From an uncultured Erythrobacter sp. (GTDB lineage: Bacteria > Pseudomonadota > Alphaproteobacteria > Sphingomonadales > Sphingomonadaceae), in the NCBI GenBank assembly GCA_947499095.1, contig CANMMR010000002.1, forward strand, positions 1-64,000: DNA of 64,000 nt. Reading direction: 5' to 3'. A program made the translations under genes and the position numbers. The notes under the pieces are model-generated. The model did no database searches, was not told the origin of the DNA, and saw nothing but the letters and a program-made list of their open reading frames with translations. The stretch's first letter is position 1, and every line of letters begins with the position of its first letter. Positions 41,083 to 50,806 of the stretch are shown here, in pieces.

Positions 41083-43407
41083 ATGTCTACACGGGAAGCT
41101 ATCGGGCTATCGACGCCCGGGGGCACCGAGTGGTCGCGCATTCATGGCTATCAATACACCCAGCTGAGCAAACGCATGATGGCCCGCGCCATCTCCCATG
41201 CGATCGGCTTCGCGTTGGTAGCGCTTATCCTGTGGGACGAGGTCGAGCTTGCGCTGATCGGAACATGGGGTCTTGCGCTGTTTTTCGCTGTCCTGCTTGC
41301 GGCCAATGAAGATCGGGCCGCGCGCTTTGCCGACACGGTTCATTATGGCGTCTGGGAAATGCGCCGTCATGCCGTGGCGAGTGCCGCCAAGGGTGTGGTG
41401 TGGGGGATCGGGCTCATGCTCTTCGCTCACGCCGGCGGAGCCAACCAGCTTGCGATCGTCTGGAGCATTCCCGCGGTATTGATCCTTGCCAATGCGGCAA
41501 GTCGCTTCAGCGCGCCTCTGGGATCGATGGCCTTCACGATCGCAGCGGGGACGGGCGGCCTGTTTGCCGCGCTGCTGGGGGGCGACTGGCTGCTGATCAT
41601 GGTTATCGGCTTCACAATGCTTTTCGCCGTCTTCGGCACGATCGAGAATGCGCGCGTTGCCGTGACCGGGCGGCTCAACGAAACCGCCGTAATGGAAAAG
41701 AGCGAAGTCGTTTCGATGCTCCTGCGCGAATTCGAGGAAAACCAGGCAGACTGGCTCTGGCAAATCGATCCGCGCCGCCGCCTGAAGTCGGTCTCTCCGC
41801 GTTTCGCGTATGCGTTGGGATGCAGAGCCGAGGAAGCAGAGGGCATGCTGTTCTTCGACCTCATTTCGGATCGCGACCTGGATAGGGCCGCCGGTTCCGA
41901 CGGGCTACGCGAATTTGCCGAGAAACTGAAACGCAAGGAGCCGTTTTCGGAGCTCGTCGTCCGCGTGAATATCCGTGGTGCTGAGCGCTGGTGGGAAATC
42001 TCCGGCACCCCCATGCTCGACGAAGCGGGCAAATTCATCGGCTTCCGCGGGGTCGGCTCCGACGTGACCGAACAGCGCGAATCTTCCGACAAGATCGCTT
42101 TCCTGGCGCGCTACGATACGCTTACGCAGCTGCCGAACCGCCTCTTGCTCAATGAGACGCTGGGTGAAGCGTTGGAATACGCCGCGCATTGGCGCACGCG
42201 CTGTGCGTTCCTGATGATCGATCTCGATCGATTCAAGTCGGTCAACGACTCCCTCGGTCATCTCGTCGGAGACCAGCTGCTGGCGCAGGTTGCCGGCCGC
42301 CTGAAAAGCCTGATGGGTGAAGGCGAGATATGTGGTCGCCTGGGCGGGGACGAATTCGCCATCATCATCCGCGATGCGTCCGATCGCAAACGTATCGACC
42401 GTTTGGCTCGCGCCGTCATCGAACAGTTGTCCGAACCGTACCAGATCGAGAACCAGATCCTCTATGTCGGCGCCAGCGTCGGCTCGGCCGTGGGTCCGCG
42501 CGATGGCAAGACGGTCGAGGAATTGCTGCGCAATGCCGATCTCGCGCTTTATCGGGCGAAGGACGCAGGCGGCAACGAGCATTGTGATTACGAGCCTTCG
42601 CTCCATGCCAATGCCGAAGAGAAGCGCCAGCTGGAATTCTCGCTGCGCAAGGCGCTGGAACGCGGGGAAATGCTGCTGCACTACCAGCCGGTGGTCGATG
42701 CCAAGACCGAGAAGGTCGTCAGCTTCGAGGCTCTGGTTCGCTGGAACAGCAGCGAGCATGGCTTCGTCAGCCCCGGCAAATTCATCCCGCTGGCGGAAGA
42801 CACGCGGCTGATCGTGCCGATCGGCACCTGGGTGATGCAGGAAGCCTGCAAGGAAGCGGCCGGTAACTGGCCTTCTCACGTGAAGGTCAACATCAACGTC
42901 TCGCCGGAGCAGCTGCTGGAGCCCGACTTCGCCGCGACCGTGGTGCAGGCGCTATCCCACAGCGGCCTCGACCCGAAACGGCTCGAGATCGAAGTGACCG
43001 AGAGCATCTTCCTGCGCGACGCGAGCGTGGCTCGCAAGGCGCTGGAGCAGTGTATGGCGCTCGGCTGCTCGGTCGCGCTGGACGATTTCGGGACCGGCTA
43101 TTCCTCGCTCGGCTACCTGCGCAAGCTCAGGTTCTCGACCATCAAGGTCGATCGCAGCTTCGTTCAAGGGGCAGCGCAGCAGAGCCGGGAATCGCTTGCC
43201 ATCATCCGCGCCGTGGTCGCGATGGCGGAGAGCCTTGGCATGACCACCACGGCCGAGGGCGTGGAGAATGAGGAAGAAGCCGAGATGATCCGCAGCCTGC
43301 GCTGCAACAAGATCCAGGGCTATCACTTCGGCCGGCCTATGCCTGCCACCGATGTGCGGATGCTGTTCGTGCGAAGCAATGCGGAGTCTATCCGCAAGCG
43401 GGCCTAG
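41083..43407 (+). CDS. membrane GGDEF-EAL bifunctional cyclic-di-GMP protein
   Basis: 774 residues from ATG 41083; GTG 41041 and TTG 41020 in the same frame are possible earlier starts without clearer ribosome-binding sites. An N-terminal membrane part of about six helices (about 30-190) leads to a PAS region (about 220-340, ADWLWQIDP to GVGSDVTEQRE). The GGDEF domain has intact RLGGDEFAII and no RxxD inhibitory site. The EAL domain has VSFEALVRWN, LEIEVTES, DDFGTGYSSLGYL, IKVDRSF and TAEGVENEEEA, all needed for phosphodiesterase. Both activities are plausible. It likely sets motility/adhesion state. It converges with purQ. Confidence 0.9.
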   Translation: MSTREAIGLSTPGGTEWSRIHGYQYTQLSKRMMARAISHAIGFALVALILWDEVELALIGTWGLALFFAVLLAANEDRAARFADTVHYGVWEMRRHAVASAAKGVVWGIGLMLFAHAGGANQLAIVWSIPAVLILANAASRFSAPLGSMAFTIAAGTGGLFAALLGGDWLLIMVIGFTMLFAVFGTIENARVAVTGRLNETAVMEKSEVVSMLLREFEENQADWLWQIDPRRRLKSVSPRFAYALGCRAEEAEGMLFFDLISDRDLDRAAGSDGLREFAEKLKRKEPFSELVVRVNIRGAERWWEISGTPMLDEAGKFIGFRGVGSDVTEQRESSDKIAFLARYDTLTQLPNRLLLNETLGEALEYAAHWRTRCAFLMIDLDRFKSVNDSLGHLVGDQLLAQVAGRLKSLMGEGEICGRLGGDEFAIIIRDASDRKRIDRLARAVIEQLSEPYQIENQILYVGASVGSAVGPRDGKTVEELLRNADLALYRAKDAGGNEHCDYEPSLHANAEEKRQLEFSLRKALERGEMLLHYQPVVDAKTEKVVSFEALVRWNSSEHGFVSPGKFIPLAEDTRLIVPIGTWVMQEACKEAAGNWPSHVKVNINVSPEQLLEPDFAATVVQALSHSGLDPKRLEIEVTESIFLRDASVARKALEQCMALGCSVALDDFGTGYSSLGYLRKLRFSTIKVDRSFVQGAAQQSRESLAIIRAVVAMAESLGMTTTAEGVENEEEAEMIRSLRCNKIQGYHFGRPMPATDVRMLFVRSNAESIRKRA

Positions 43408-43411
43408 AGCG

Positions 43412-44083
43412 TCAGGCGAGAGCCTTGAGCGCCGCTTCGAATAGCTTGCGCCCGTCGGTTCCGCCATGGGCAGGCTCGATGGCGCGCTCGGGATGCGGCA
43501 TCATGCCGAGGACGTTGCCCGCCGCGTTGAGGACGCCGGCGATATCGCGGCGCGATCCGTTGCAATTCTCGGCATAGCGGAAGGCCACGCGGCCTTCGCC
43601 CTCGATGCGGTCGAGCGCTTCGTCGTCGGCGAAGTAATTGCCGTCGTGATGCGCGACTGGGATGTTGATCGTCTCGCCCGCCTCGTAGCCGCTCGTGAAC
43701 AGCGATTGCGCGTTCTCGACCTTGAGCGGGACGGTGCGGCAAATGAAATGCTGGCTGGCATTGCGCATCAGCGCGCCGGGCAGCAGACCAGCCTCGGTCA
43801 GCACCTGGAAACCATTGCATACGCCGAGGACCGGGACGCCGCGCTCTGCAGCGGCCTTGACCGAGCGCATGACAGGGCTGTTCGCCGCCATCGCGCCCGA
43901 CCGCAGGTAATCGCCATAGGAAAAGCCGCCGGGCAGGGCGATGAAATCGAGCCCGTCTGGCAGGTCCGCATCGCCATGCCAGACGCGCAGCGGCGCGCTG
44001 CCGGACACCTGCTCGATCGCCACCGCCATGTCGCGGTCGCAGTTGGATCCGGGAAAGGTGATGACGGCGGCGCGAAAGGACAT
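43412..44083 (-). CDS. purQ: phosphoribosylformylglycinamidine synthase, glutaminase subunit
   Basis: 223 residues from ATG 44083. The class I glutamine amidotransferase triad is Cys in [15 protein letters not shown] (about 86) and His-Glu in [11 protein letters not shown] (near 197). [15 protein letters not shown] and [15 protein letters not shown] are PurQ-specific. It supplies ammonia to PurL for step four of purine synthesis. PurL is not in the window. The start overlaps the purS stop (TGATG), so the two are translated as a pair. Confidence 0.94.
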   Translation of the reverse strand: MSFRAAVITFPGSNCDRDMAVAIEQVSGSAPLRVWHGDADLPDGLDFIALPGGFSYGDYLRSGAMAANSPVMRSVKAAAERGVPVLGVCNGFQVLTEAGLLPGALMRNASQHFICRTVPLKVENAQSLFTSGYEAGETINIPVAHHDGNYFADDEALDRIEGEGRVAFRYAENCNGSRRDIAGVLNAAGNVLGMMPHPERAIEPAHGGTDGRKLFEAALKALA

Positions 44084-44316
44084 CAGCCGACCTTCTCGAT
44101 ACGGTAATTCTCGATCACCGTATTGGCCAGCAGCTTGCGGCACATCTCGTCCAGCGCTTCGTCGCTGGTGCCGTCTGCCACGTCGAGTTCGACCGTGCGA
44201 CCGATGCGGACATCTTCAACGCCTTCGAAGCCGAGCCCTTCCAGCGCGTGATGCACGGCGCGGCCCTGCGGGTCGAGCACGCCGGGCTTGAGACTGACGA
44301 GAACGCGGATTTTCAT
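44083..44316 (-). CDS. purS: phosphoribosylformylglycinamidine synthase subunit PurS
   Basis: 77 residues from ATG 44316 ([18 protein letters not shown]). PurS bridges PurQ and PurL in the multi-subunit FGAM synthase. Recognised by [21 protein letters not shown], which continues as [15 protein letters not shown], and by the C-terminal [16 protein letters not shown]. The longer frame to 44595 adds unrelated Arg-rich residues and is rejected. It lies immediately before purQ. Confidence 0.93.
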   Translation of the reverse strand: MKIRVLVSLKPGVLDPQGRAVHHALEGLGFEGVEDVRIGRTVELDVADGTSDEALDEMCRKLLANTVIENYRIEKVG

Positions 44317-44586
44317 GAGCTGCCTTTCGCTAGCGCGAGTGTGCGCGCGCCTATGCCGCGAAGCGCGCGGCACTTCAAGATGACGGGAAGGCTTTTGCCG
44401 TATCGCGACGTTGTTCCGGCGACATACTCTGTAGCCGCGATGCAACATAGGTGACAGACTGGTGACGCATCTCGCAGTTGCAGCACGCGGATGGCCGGTG
44501 ACTCGGCTATGGAGTGGCAGGTCGCATTCGACCTTTCCCTCCAAACGCCTCGCGAGGATCGCGCGGGGATCAAGCAGGACCTTTCC

Positions 44587-46821
44587 ATGACCCATCGCAT
44601 TCGTGCCCGCCGCCTGCTCGGTATAAGCCTGGTGGCGCTCGCCGCCGCCGCTTCGCAGCCCGCTTTCGCGCAGGACGAGCCGACCGGCGCCGAACAGCAG
44701 GGCGATGGCCAGCTCAACACCATCGTCGTCACCGCCAACCGACGCGAGGAAAACCTGCAGGACGTGCCGGTCTCCGCCGCTACGCTCGATGCAGACACGG
44801 TGAAGACCATCTTCGACGCCGGTGCCGAAGTCACCGCGCTCGCCGCACGCGTGCCCGGCCTATTCGTCGAAAGCTCGAACGGGCGTGCTGCCCCGCGCTT
44901 CTACATTCGCGGCCTCGGCAATACCGATTTCGACCTTGCCGCGTCGCAGCCGGTCTCGGTCGTGATGGACGATGTCGTGCTCGAGAACGTGACCCTCAAG
45001 AGCTTCCCGATCTTCGATATCGAGCGCATCGAAGTGCTGCGCGGCCCGCAGGGCACGCTGTTCGGCCGGAACACACCGGCCGGGATCGTAAAGATCGACA
45101 CCGTACGCCCCGGCGAGACTTTCGAGGCGCAGGGTTCGGTCAGCTATGGCAGTTTCGATTCCATCTCGCTCGATGCAGGCATCACCGTGCCGCTGGCGGA
45201 TATCGCCTCGGTCCGCGTGTCGGGCCTGTGGCAGAGCCGCGGCGACTACATCGACAATGGCTTCACCGGCGAAGATGATGCCTATGGCGCCTATGACGAA
45301 CTCGCAGGTCGCATCCAGCTGCTGCTGACGCCGACCGACCGGTTGAGCATCCTGGGTTCGTACCAGTTGCGCGACCTCGAAGGCACCTCGACGCTGTTCC
45401 GCGCCAATATCCTTAGACCGGGCGATAACGAGCTGAACGAGAATTACGACCGCAAGACCGTGTTCTACGACGCGGGCGCGGGCAATCAGGCGCAATACGA
45501 GGCCGACATCGCGACCATCCGGGTCGATTACGACGCCGATTTCGCCACCGTCACCAGCATCACCTCCTGGACCAACAGCGAAGGCTCCAGCCGAGGCGAT
45601 ATCGATGGCGGCTTCGGCGCGGCCTTCCTGCCGGTCAGCGGTCCGGGTTTCATCCCGTTCCCCTCCGACACGCAGGATTCGATCGAGCTCGACCAGTTCA
45701 CTCACGAGGTACGGCTGGCCTCCGACACCGGCGGCACACTGGACTGGCAGGTCGGGATGTTCGTGTTCGAGAGCGATTTCAACGTGACCACCTTCGGCTT
45801 CGACTTCCCGCCTTCGGTGACGGTCCGCCACACAAACGATAGCTGGGCGGTGTTCGGCGAGCTATCGGCGCAGGTGACCGACGTGCTCAAGCTCACCGGC
45901 GGCCTGCGCTGGACCGATGACGAGAAACAGTTCGGCGTGACCTCGCCGTCCTTCATCTCCGGCCCCGGCCTGCAATATCGCGAAGTCGAGGACTCGCGCC
46001 TTAGCTGGGACCTTGCCGCCTTCCTTGACGTGAGCAACGATGCCAGCGTCTTCGCGCGCGTCGCCAATGGCTTCCGTGCGCCGACCATCCAGGGGCGCGA
46101 TGTCGCCTTCGGCGCGCCGCCCTCGATCGCCCTGTCGGAGAAGATCACCAGCTACGAAGTCGGCTTCAAGTCGGAGCTGGCCGACCGCCGCGTGCGCCTG
46201 AACGGCGCGGTCTATTACTACACGATCGAGGATCCGCAGTTCTCCGCCGTCGGCGGCGCGGGCAACCTCGTGCAGCTGGTCAATGCGGAGAAGGGCCGCG
46301 GCCTCGGCTTCGAACTCGACAGCGCCTTCCAAGTGACGCCCGATTTCCTGATCACCGCCGGCCTCAGCTGGAACGACACCAGGGTCCAGGACGAAAATCT
46401 CGCCGTAGGCATCTGCGCGCAGTGTACCGTCATCGATCCGACCGTCGTCCTGTCCGGCACCACGCGCGCGCTGGTGGACGGCAACCCGTTCCCCAATGCG
46501 CCCGAATGGATCGCGGACGTAACTGCGCGTTACGGTGTCCCGATCGGCAATGGCGGCGAAATCTTCGCCTTCACCGACTGGGCTTACCAGGGCGCGACGA
46601 ACTTCTTCCTCTACAAAAGCGAGGAATTCAACGCGAACAACCAGATCGAAGGCGGCCTGCGCGTCGGCTATGCCCGCACCGACGGCAGCCTCGAAGTCGC
46701 GGCGTTCGTGCGCAACATCACCGATGCCGACAATGTGAAGGGCGGCATCGATTTCAACAACAACACCGGTTTCGTGAACGACCCGCGCGTGTTCGGCGTG
46801 TCGGCCCGCGTCCGCTACTGA
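44587..46821 (+). CDS. TonB-dependent receptor
   Basis: 744 residues from ATG 44587. The signal peptide is LVALAAAASQPAFA. The TonB box/plug start is TIVVTANRREENLQDVPVS, typical of sphingomonad TonB receptors. The plug has RVPGLFVESSNGRAAPRFYI, IRGLGNTDFDL and EVLRGPQGTLFGRNTPAGIV. The barrel includes KGRGLGFELDSAF and ends RVFGVSARVRY. The ligand is unknown. It converges with the M16 peptidase gene, and both use the terminator at 46843. It sits inside what otherwise would be a purC-purS-purQ region. Confidence 0.9.
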   Translation: MTHRIRARRLLGISLVALAAAASQPAFAQDEPTGAEQQGDGQLNTIVVTANRREENLQDVPVSAATLDADTVKTIFDAGAEVTALAARVPGLFVESSNGRAAPRFYIRGLGNTDFDLAASQPVSVVMDDVVLENVTLKSFPIFDIERIEVLRGPQGTLFGRNTPAGIVKIDTVRPGETFEAQGSVSYGSFDSISLDAGITVPLADIASVRVSGLWQSRGDYIDNGFTGEDDAYGAYDELAGRIQLLLTPTDRLSILGSYQLRDLEGTSTLFRANILRPGDNELNENYDRKTVFYDAGAGNQAQYEADIATIRVDYDADFATVTSITSWTNSEGSSRGDIDGGFGAAFLPVSGPGFIPFPSDTQDSIELDQFTHEVRLASDTGGTLDWQVGMFVFESDFNVTTFGFDFPPSVTVRHTNDSWAVFGELSAQVTDVLKLTGGLRWTDDEKQFGVTSPSFISGPGLQYREVEDSRLSWDLAAFLDVSNDASVFARVANGFRAPTIQGRDVAFGAPPSIALSEKITSYEVGFKSELADRRVRLNGAVYYYTIEDPQFSAVGGAGNLVQLVNAEKGRGLGFELDSAFQVTPDFLITAGLSWNDTRVQDENLAVGICAQCTVIDPTVVLSGTTRALVDGNPFPNAPEWIADVTARYGVPIGNGGEIFAFTDWAYQGATNFFLYKSEEFNANNQIEGGLRVGYARTDGSLEVAAFVRNITDADNVKGGIDFNNNTGFVNDPRVFGVSARVRY

Positions 46822-46842
46822 TCCCGATCGTCACGGGGGAAA

Positions 46843-46876
46843 GAGCCGGGAGGGTGAATCCTTCCCGGGCTTTTTG
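46843..46876. terminator. terminator between TonB receptor and M16 peptidase genes
   Basis: AGCCGGGAGG and CTTCCCGGGCT form a stem with one bulge around a TGAATC loop, followed by TTTTT. It can serve the receptor gene (plus strand). On the opposite side CTTTC gives only weak support for the peptidase gene. Confidence 0.7.
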
Positions 46877-46889
46877 CTGTCTGTCGGAA

Positions 46890-49784
46890 TTATTCGCCGC
46901 TGTCTTCCGGGACCACGGCGATGCGTAGCACGCCGTCGGCGGTCAGGTAGCGCTGAGCAAAAGCCTGTATGTCCGCGGTCGTAATCTCGCGCAGCAGCGG
47001 CTCGTAGCGGCGGATGCGGTCGAGCCGATCGGCGCTCAGTTGTGCGCTTTCGAGCGCGCCGACCCAATAGCTGTTCTCGCGCCGCTGCTTGGCGATACGC
47101 TCCACCAGTGGATTGCGGGCGCGGGCCAGCAGGTCGTCGTCCACCGCCGTCTCGCGCATCTCGTCGGCGATTTCGTCTATGGCCTCGAAGACCAGCGCCT
47201 GCTTCGAAGGTTCGACGATTGCCAGCGCGCCGAGATAGCCGAAGCCGTCGAACACACTCGACATGCTCGAATAGGCTTCGGGTGAATAGGTCGCGCCGAG
47301 TTCCTCGCGCAGCTTTTCCGTCAGTCTCAGGCTGATGACCGCTGCGGCAAGCTGGCCGGTAATCTCTTCCTTGTGATCGTCGTCGTCATCGGTCGGCCAT
47401 GCGACGTGGACGAGGCCTTGGTCGGCCTCACCCTTGTGGTAGAGCGTGCGCAGGCTGCGGTCCTCGGGGAAGGAAACTTGCCGCGCTTCGGGGTAGTCGC
47501 GGAGCGCCTCGGGCCGCTCCGGCAAGGCCCCGAAGGTGCGCGCGACGGCGTCGATCACCTGTTGCTCTTCGAAATCGCCGACCACAGCGATCTCGATCGC
47601 ACCCTGTTCGAGCCCCGGCGCGACGGCGGCGCGCAGGTCTTCGAGCGTCAGGCCGAGCAGCTCCTGCTCATCCAGCGTACCGAAGCGTTCGTCCCCTGCG
47701 GCGATCACGCGGCGAACCTCGTTGCGAAACACATTGATCGGCGAGGCATCCGTTTGCGCGATGAAAGGCGGGATAATCGCATTCCACCGGGCTTCGGCTT
47801 CGGCGCGATAGCCGGGAGCCGTGAGATAGGCCGCGGTGACTTCCATCTGGCGCTCGAAATCCGCCGCCTTGGTGGTGCTTGCGGCATGGAAGTGATCGGT
47901 TGCGGAGGCGATTCCCAGGCTCACGTTCCGCCCCGCCAGGATGCGGCGCAGTTCCTCGAAATCGTGCTGTTCCAGTCCGGCGAGGCCGTAGACCGAATTC
48001 AGCATCATCGTCGCGCCAGGCTGGTCCAGCCCGTAGCCGAGCTCGCCTGCGCCGATGCGGACGTGGAAGCGGACTTCGTTGTCCTTGAAATCGGTCGGCT
48101 TGAGATTGAGGCGCACGTTGTTGTCGAAGGTGAGGGCGCGGAAGCCGAGATCTTCGATCCGCTCGTCCACCACGACAGTGCCGGGCGTGCCGAAATCGGT
48201 GTAGGCGAAGGCGGCGGTTGCCTCCTCGACGGGCGCCGTCACCGCGACTTCTTGCGCCGCTTCATAGGCCGCGAGTATCGCGTCCTCGCCCCCCTCGACT
48301 GGCGCCTTCGACGCTACGAGAATGAGCGGGCCCGAGCCGGTGAACGCTTCCCTGAAGGTCGCATGGACCGCATCCGCCGTCAGTTCCGGACGGATTTGCT
48401 GGAACACCTCGTACCGGGTTGCCGGCGTGACGAAGGGGCGCTCGTTGGACAGCGTTGCCACGAGGCCGTCTGCCAACGTCGCACTGGGACGTGTGGCCTG
48501 GCGGTCGGCACCGTTCTTCAGCGCCGTGTCGAGATTGGTCAGCGCTTCCGTGATCTCGCTATCGGTGAAGCCGAATTCGAGCGCACGGCGGATCTCCTGC
48601 TCCCCGACCGCGAGCGCTTCGTCCCAGCGATCCTCGCGGACGTAGACGGTGACGCCTGCGTGCGTGGCCACATCCTGGAAATCGGCAATCCGCATCCCCG
48701 CGCGCAAGACCGGTGATTCGGGCGAGAGAGCCAGCTTCTGCAAACGGCGGTTGATGACTTGCGAGGCGACGCCGATCTGGAACGCCCGGCGAGCCTCGGC
48801 AACGGTCGTGGGCCGCTCGACGTAAGGCGACTGGCGGGTGATCTCGACGATATAGTCGATCGAGGGATCAACGAAATTGGTTGCTGCGGGTGCGCGCTCG
48901 AAATCGATTGCGCCGACATCGGTTACGAACAGCGACTCCTCCGGCTTCTCCCAGTCGGCGAAGCGCTCCTGGATCTTGGCCTCGATCATGTCGGGATCGA
49001 CATCGCCTACGATCACCAGCGTGGCATTGTCCGGCCGGTAATAGCGCTCGTACATCGCGCGCAATTGCTCGGCGGTTACCGTGGCGGTGGGGCCGGCGCC
49101 ATCGGGACCGGGATAGCGCGTGGCATAAAGCGTATCCGGCGCGAGCAATTCGAAAGAGGTACGGGCGTTGCGCGCCTGATAGCTGTTCCGGGTCTGGATT
49201 TCCGATTGCAGGATGCCGCGCTCGCGATCGACCGCGCCTTGCGTGATCGTCAGCTCCGAACCGATCTCGCGCATCAGCATCAGGCCGGTGTCGATCAGGC
49301 TTTCGTCATTGCGGGGCAAAGCCAGCTTGTAGATCGTCTCATCGAAACCGGTCGAGGCATTGGTGTCGGCGCCGAATTTCAGCCCTTCGCGCTCGAGCAG
49401 CTTGATCATTTCGCCCTCGGGAACGTTGGCCGACCCATTGAAGGCCATGTGCTCGATGAAGTGCGCGGCGTTCAGCTCGCCGTCGAGTTCGTCGATGAAG
49501 CCGACATCGTAGCGCATGCGCAGCACCACTTCGTTCTGCGGCGTGGCATTGCGCATGATCGCGTATTTCATGCCGTTGTCGAGCGTGCCGAAGCGCACGG
49601 CGGGGTCGGCGGGGATGTCGTAAACGGGGAAGTTCCAGCCGGTGACGGTGCTCGGTTCGACTTGCGCCTCGGCGGTCTGTTCCGTTTCCTGCGCAGCCGA
49701 ATGAATAGGCATGAAGCAGGCCGCGGCTGCCAGAGCGAGCAGGGGCAGACCGGCAATGCGCCGGCGCGGAGTGAGGCTGGTCAT
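46890..49784 (-). CDS. M16-family (insulinase-like) zinc metallopeptidase
   Basis: 964 residues. A signal peptide (LLALAAAACFMPIHSAAQ) places it in the periplasm or as a lipoprotein-like exported protein. The first M16 domain has the inverted zinc motif HFIEH (about 105-109) and a downstream Glu in the ERGILQSEI region. The second, inactive-type half spans about 530-960, with LVHVAWPTDDDDDHKE and REELGATYSPEAYSS. The double-domain length is like the pitrilysin/YmxG-type exported members. Substrates are probably periplasmic peptides. It lies 108 bp after purC on the same strand. Confidence 0.9.
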   Translation of the reverse strand: MTSLTPRRRIAGLPLLALAAAACFMPIHSAAQETEQTAEAQVEPSTVTGWNFPVYDIPADPAVRFGTLDNGMKYAIMRNATPQNEVVLRMRYDVGFIDELDGELNAAHFIEHMAFNGSANVPEGEMIKLLEREGLKFGADTNASTGFDETIYKLALPRNDESLIDTGLMLMREIGSELTITQGAVDRERGILQSEIQTRNSYQARNARTSFELLAPDTLYATRYPGPDGAGPTATVTAEQLRAMYERYYRPDNATLVIVGDVDPDMIEAKIQERFADWEKPEESLFVTDVGAIDFERAPAATNFVDPSIDYIVEITRQSPYVERPTTVAEARRAFQIGVASQVINRRLQKLALSPESPVLRAGMRIADFQDVATHAGVTVYVREDRWDEALAVGEQEIRRALEFGFTDSEITEALTNLDTALKNGADRQATRPSATLADGLVATLSNERPFVTPATRYEVFQQIRPELTADAVHATFREAFTGSGPLILVASKAPVEGGEDAILAAYEAAQEVAVTAPVEEATAAFAYTDFGTPGTVVVDERIEDLGFRALTFDNNVRLNLKPTDFKDNEVRFHVRIGAGELGYGLDQPGATMMLNSVYGLAGLEQHDFEELRRILAGRNVSLGIASATDHFHAASTTKAADFERQMEVTAAYLTAPGYRAEAEARWNAIIPPFIAQTDASPINVFRNEVRRVIAAGDERFGTLDEQELLGLTLEDLRAAVAPGLEQGAIEIAVVGDFEEQQVIDAVARTFGALPERPEALRDYPEARQVSFPEDRSLRTLYHKGEADQGLVHVAWPTDDDDDHKEEITGQLAAAVISLRLTEKLREELGATYSPEAYSSMSSVFDGFGYLGALAIVEPSKQALVFEAIDEIADEMRETAVDDDLLARARNPLVERIAKQRRENSYWVGALESAQLSADRLDRIRRYEPLLREITTADIQAFAQRYLTADGVLRIAVVPEDSGE

Positions 49785-49892
49785 GAAATGCGTCCCGATT
49801 GCGCCGCAACAGCGGCAAGTACGGACGTCAGCCTAAGGCAAAATCGCCGCGCCGCAAGCGCAGCGCGCGGCAATAGTGCGTGCGCCCTACGC

Positions 49893-50696
49893 CTATTTCT
49901 TCGGCTTGACCGGTGAGCGCAAGCGGCTGCGATGCGCGCTCATGTCGAGCACTTCGCCGGGACCGTTGTCGTCGTCCTGGAGCAGCTTCAGGCGGCGGGC
50001 GACTTCCTGGTAGGCTTCGCTTTCCCCGCCGAGGTCGCGGCGGAAGCGGTCCTTGTCGAGCTTTTCGCCGGTGTTGATATCCCACAGGCGGCAGCCGTCG
50101 GGGCTGATCTCGTCCGCCAGGATTACGCGGCTGTAGTCGCCGTCCCAGATGCGGCCGAACTCCAGCTTGAAATCGACCAGCTTAATGTCGATCGCCGCGA
50201 ACATTCCGGACAGGAAGTCGTTGATACGGATCGCCATGCTGGCCATGTCCTGCAGCTCTTCGTGGCTGCACCAGTTGAAGCAGGCGATCTCCTCTTCGGA
50301 CACCAGCGGATCGCCAAGGCTGTCGTCCTTGTAGCAGTATTCGAGCAGCGTGTGCGGCAACAGCTCGCCTTCCTCGATGCCGAGGCGCTTGCTGAGCGAG
50401 CCCGCCGCGACATTGCGCACGATCACTTCGAGCGGGATGATCTCGACCTGGCGGATCAGCTGCTCGCGCATGTTGAGGCGGCGGATGAAATGGGTCGGGA
50501 TGCCGATGTGGCTGAGGCGGGTGAACACGAACTCGCTGATGCGGTTGTTGATCACGCCCTTGCCGTTGATCGTGCCCTTCTTCTGGGCATTGAAGGCGGT
50601 CGCATCATCCTTGAAATACTGGATCAGCGTGCCGGGTTCGGGACCCTCGTAGAGGATCTTGGCTTTGCCTTCGTAGATCTGGCGGCGACGTGCCAT
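49893..50696 (-). CDS. purC: phosphoribosylaminoimidazole-succinocarboxamide synthase
   Basis: 267 residues. SAICAR synthetase condenses CAIR with aspartate in purine synthesis. Signatures: [52 protein letters not shown] and [14 protein letters not shown]. The C-terminal 30 residues after KLLQDD (ending [12 protein letters not shown]) are a basic extension beyond the E. coli length of about 237. It is on the same strand as purS/purQ but separated from them by the M16 peptidase and an opposite-strand TonB receptor gene. Confidence 0.95.
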   Translation of the reverse strand: MARRRQIYEGKAKILYEGPEPGTLIQYFKDDATAFNAQKKGTINGKGVINNRISEFVFTRLSHIGIPTHFIRRLNMREQLIRQVEIIPLEVIVRNVAAGSLSKRLGIEEGELLPHTLLEYCYKDDSLGDPLVSEEEIACFNWCSHEELQDMASMAIRINDFLSGMFAAIDIKLVDFKLEFGRIWDGDYSRVILADEISPDGCRLWDINTGEKLDKDRFRRDLGGESEAYQEVARRLKLLQDDDNGPGEVLDMSAHRSRLRSPVKPKK

Positions 50697-50806
50697 GCAG
50701 CTGTTCCTTCGCGCTTCAAAAGCCTGCGCCCCGGTGGCGGAATCGGATGCGACCGCTGCCCGGGGCGTTCGGCAAGCCGCATACAGAAGCGGCCCGGCTA
50801 AAGCAA

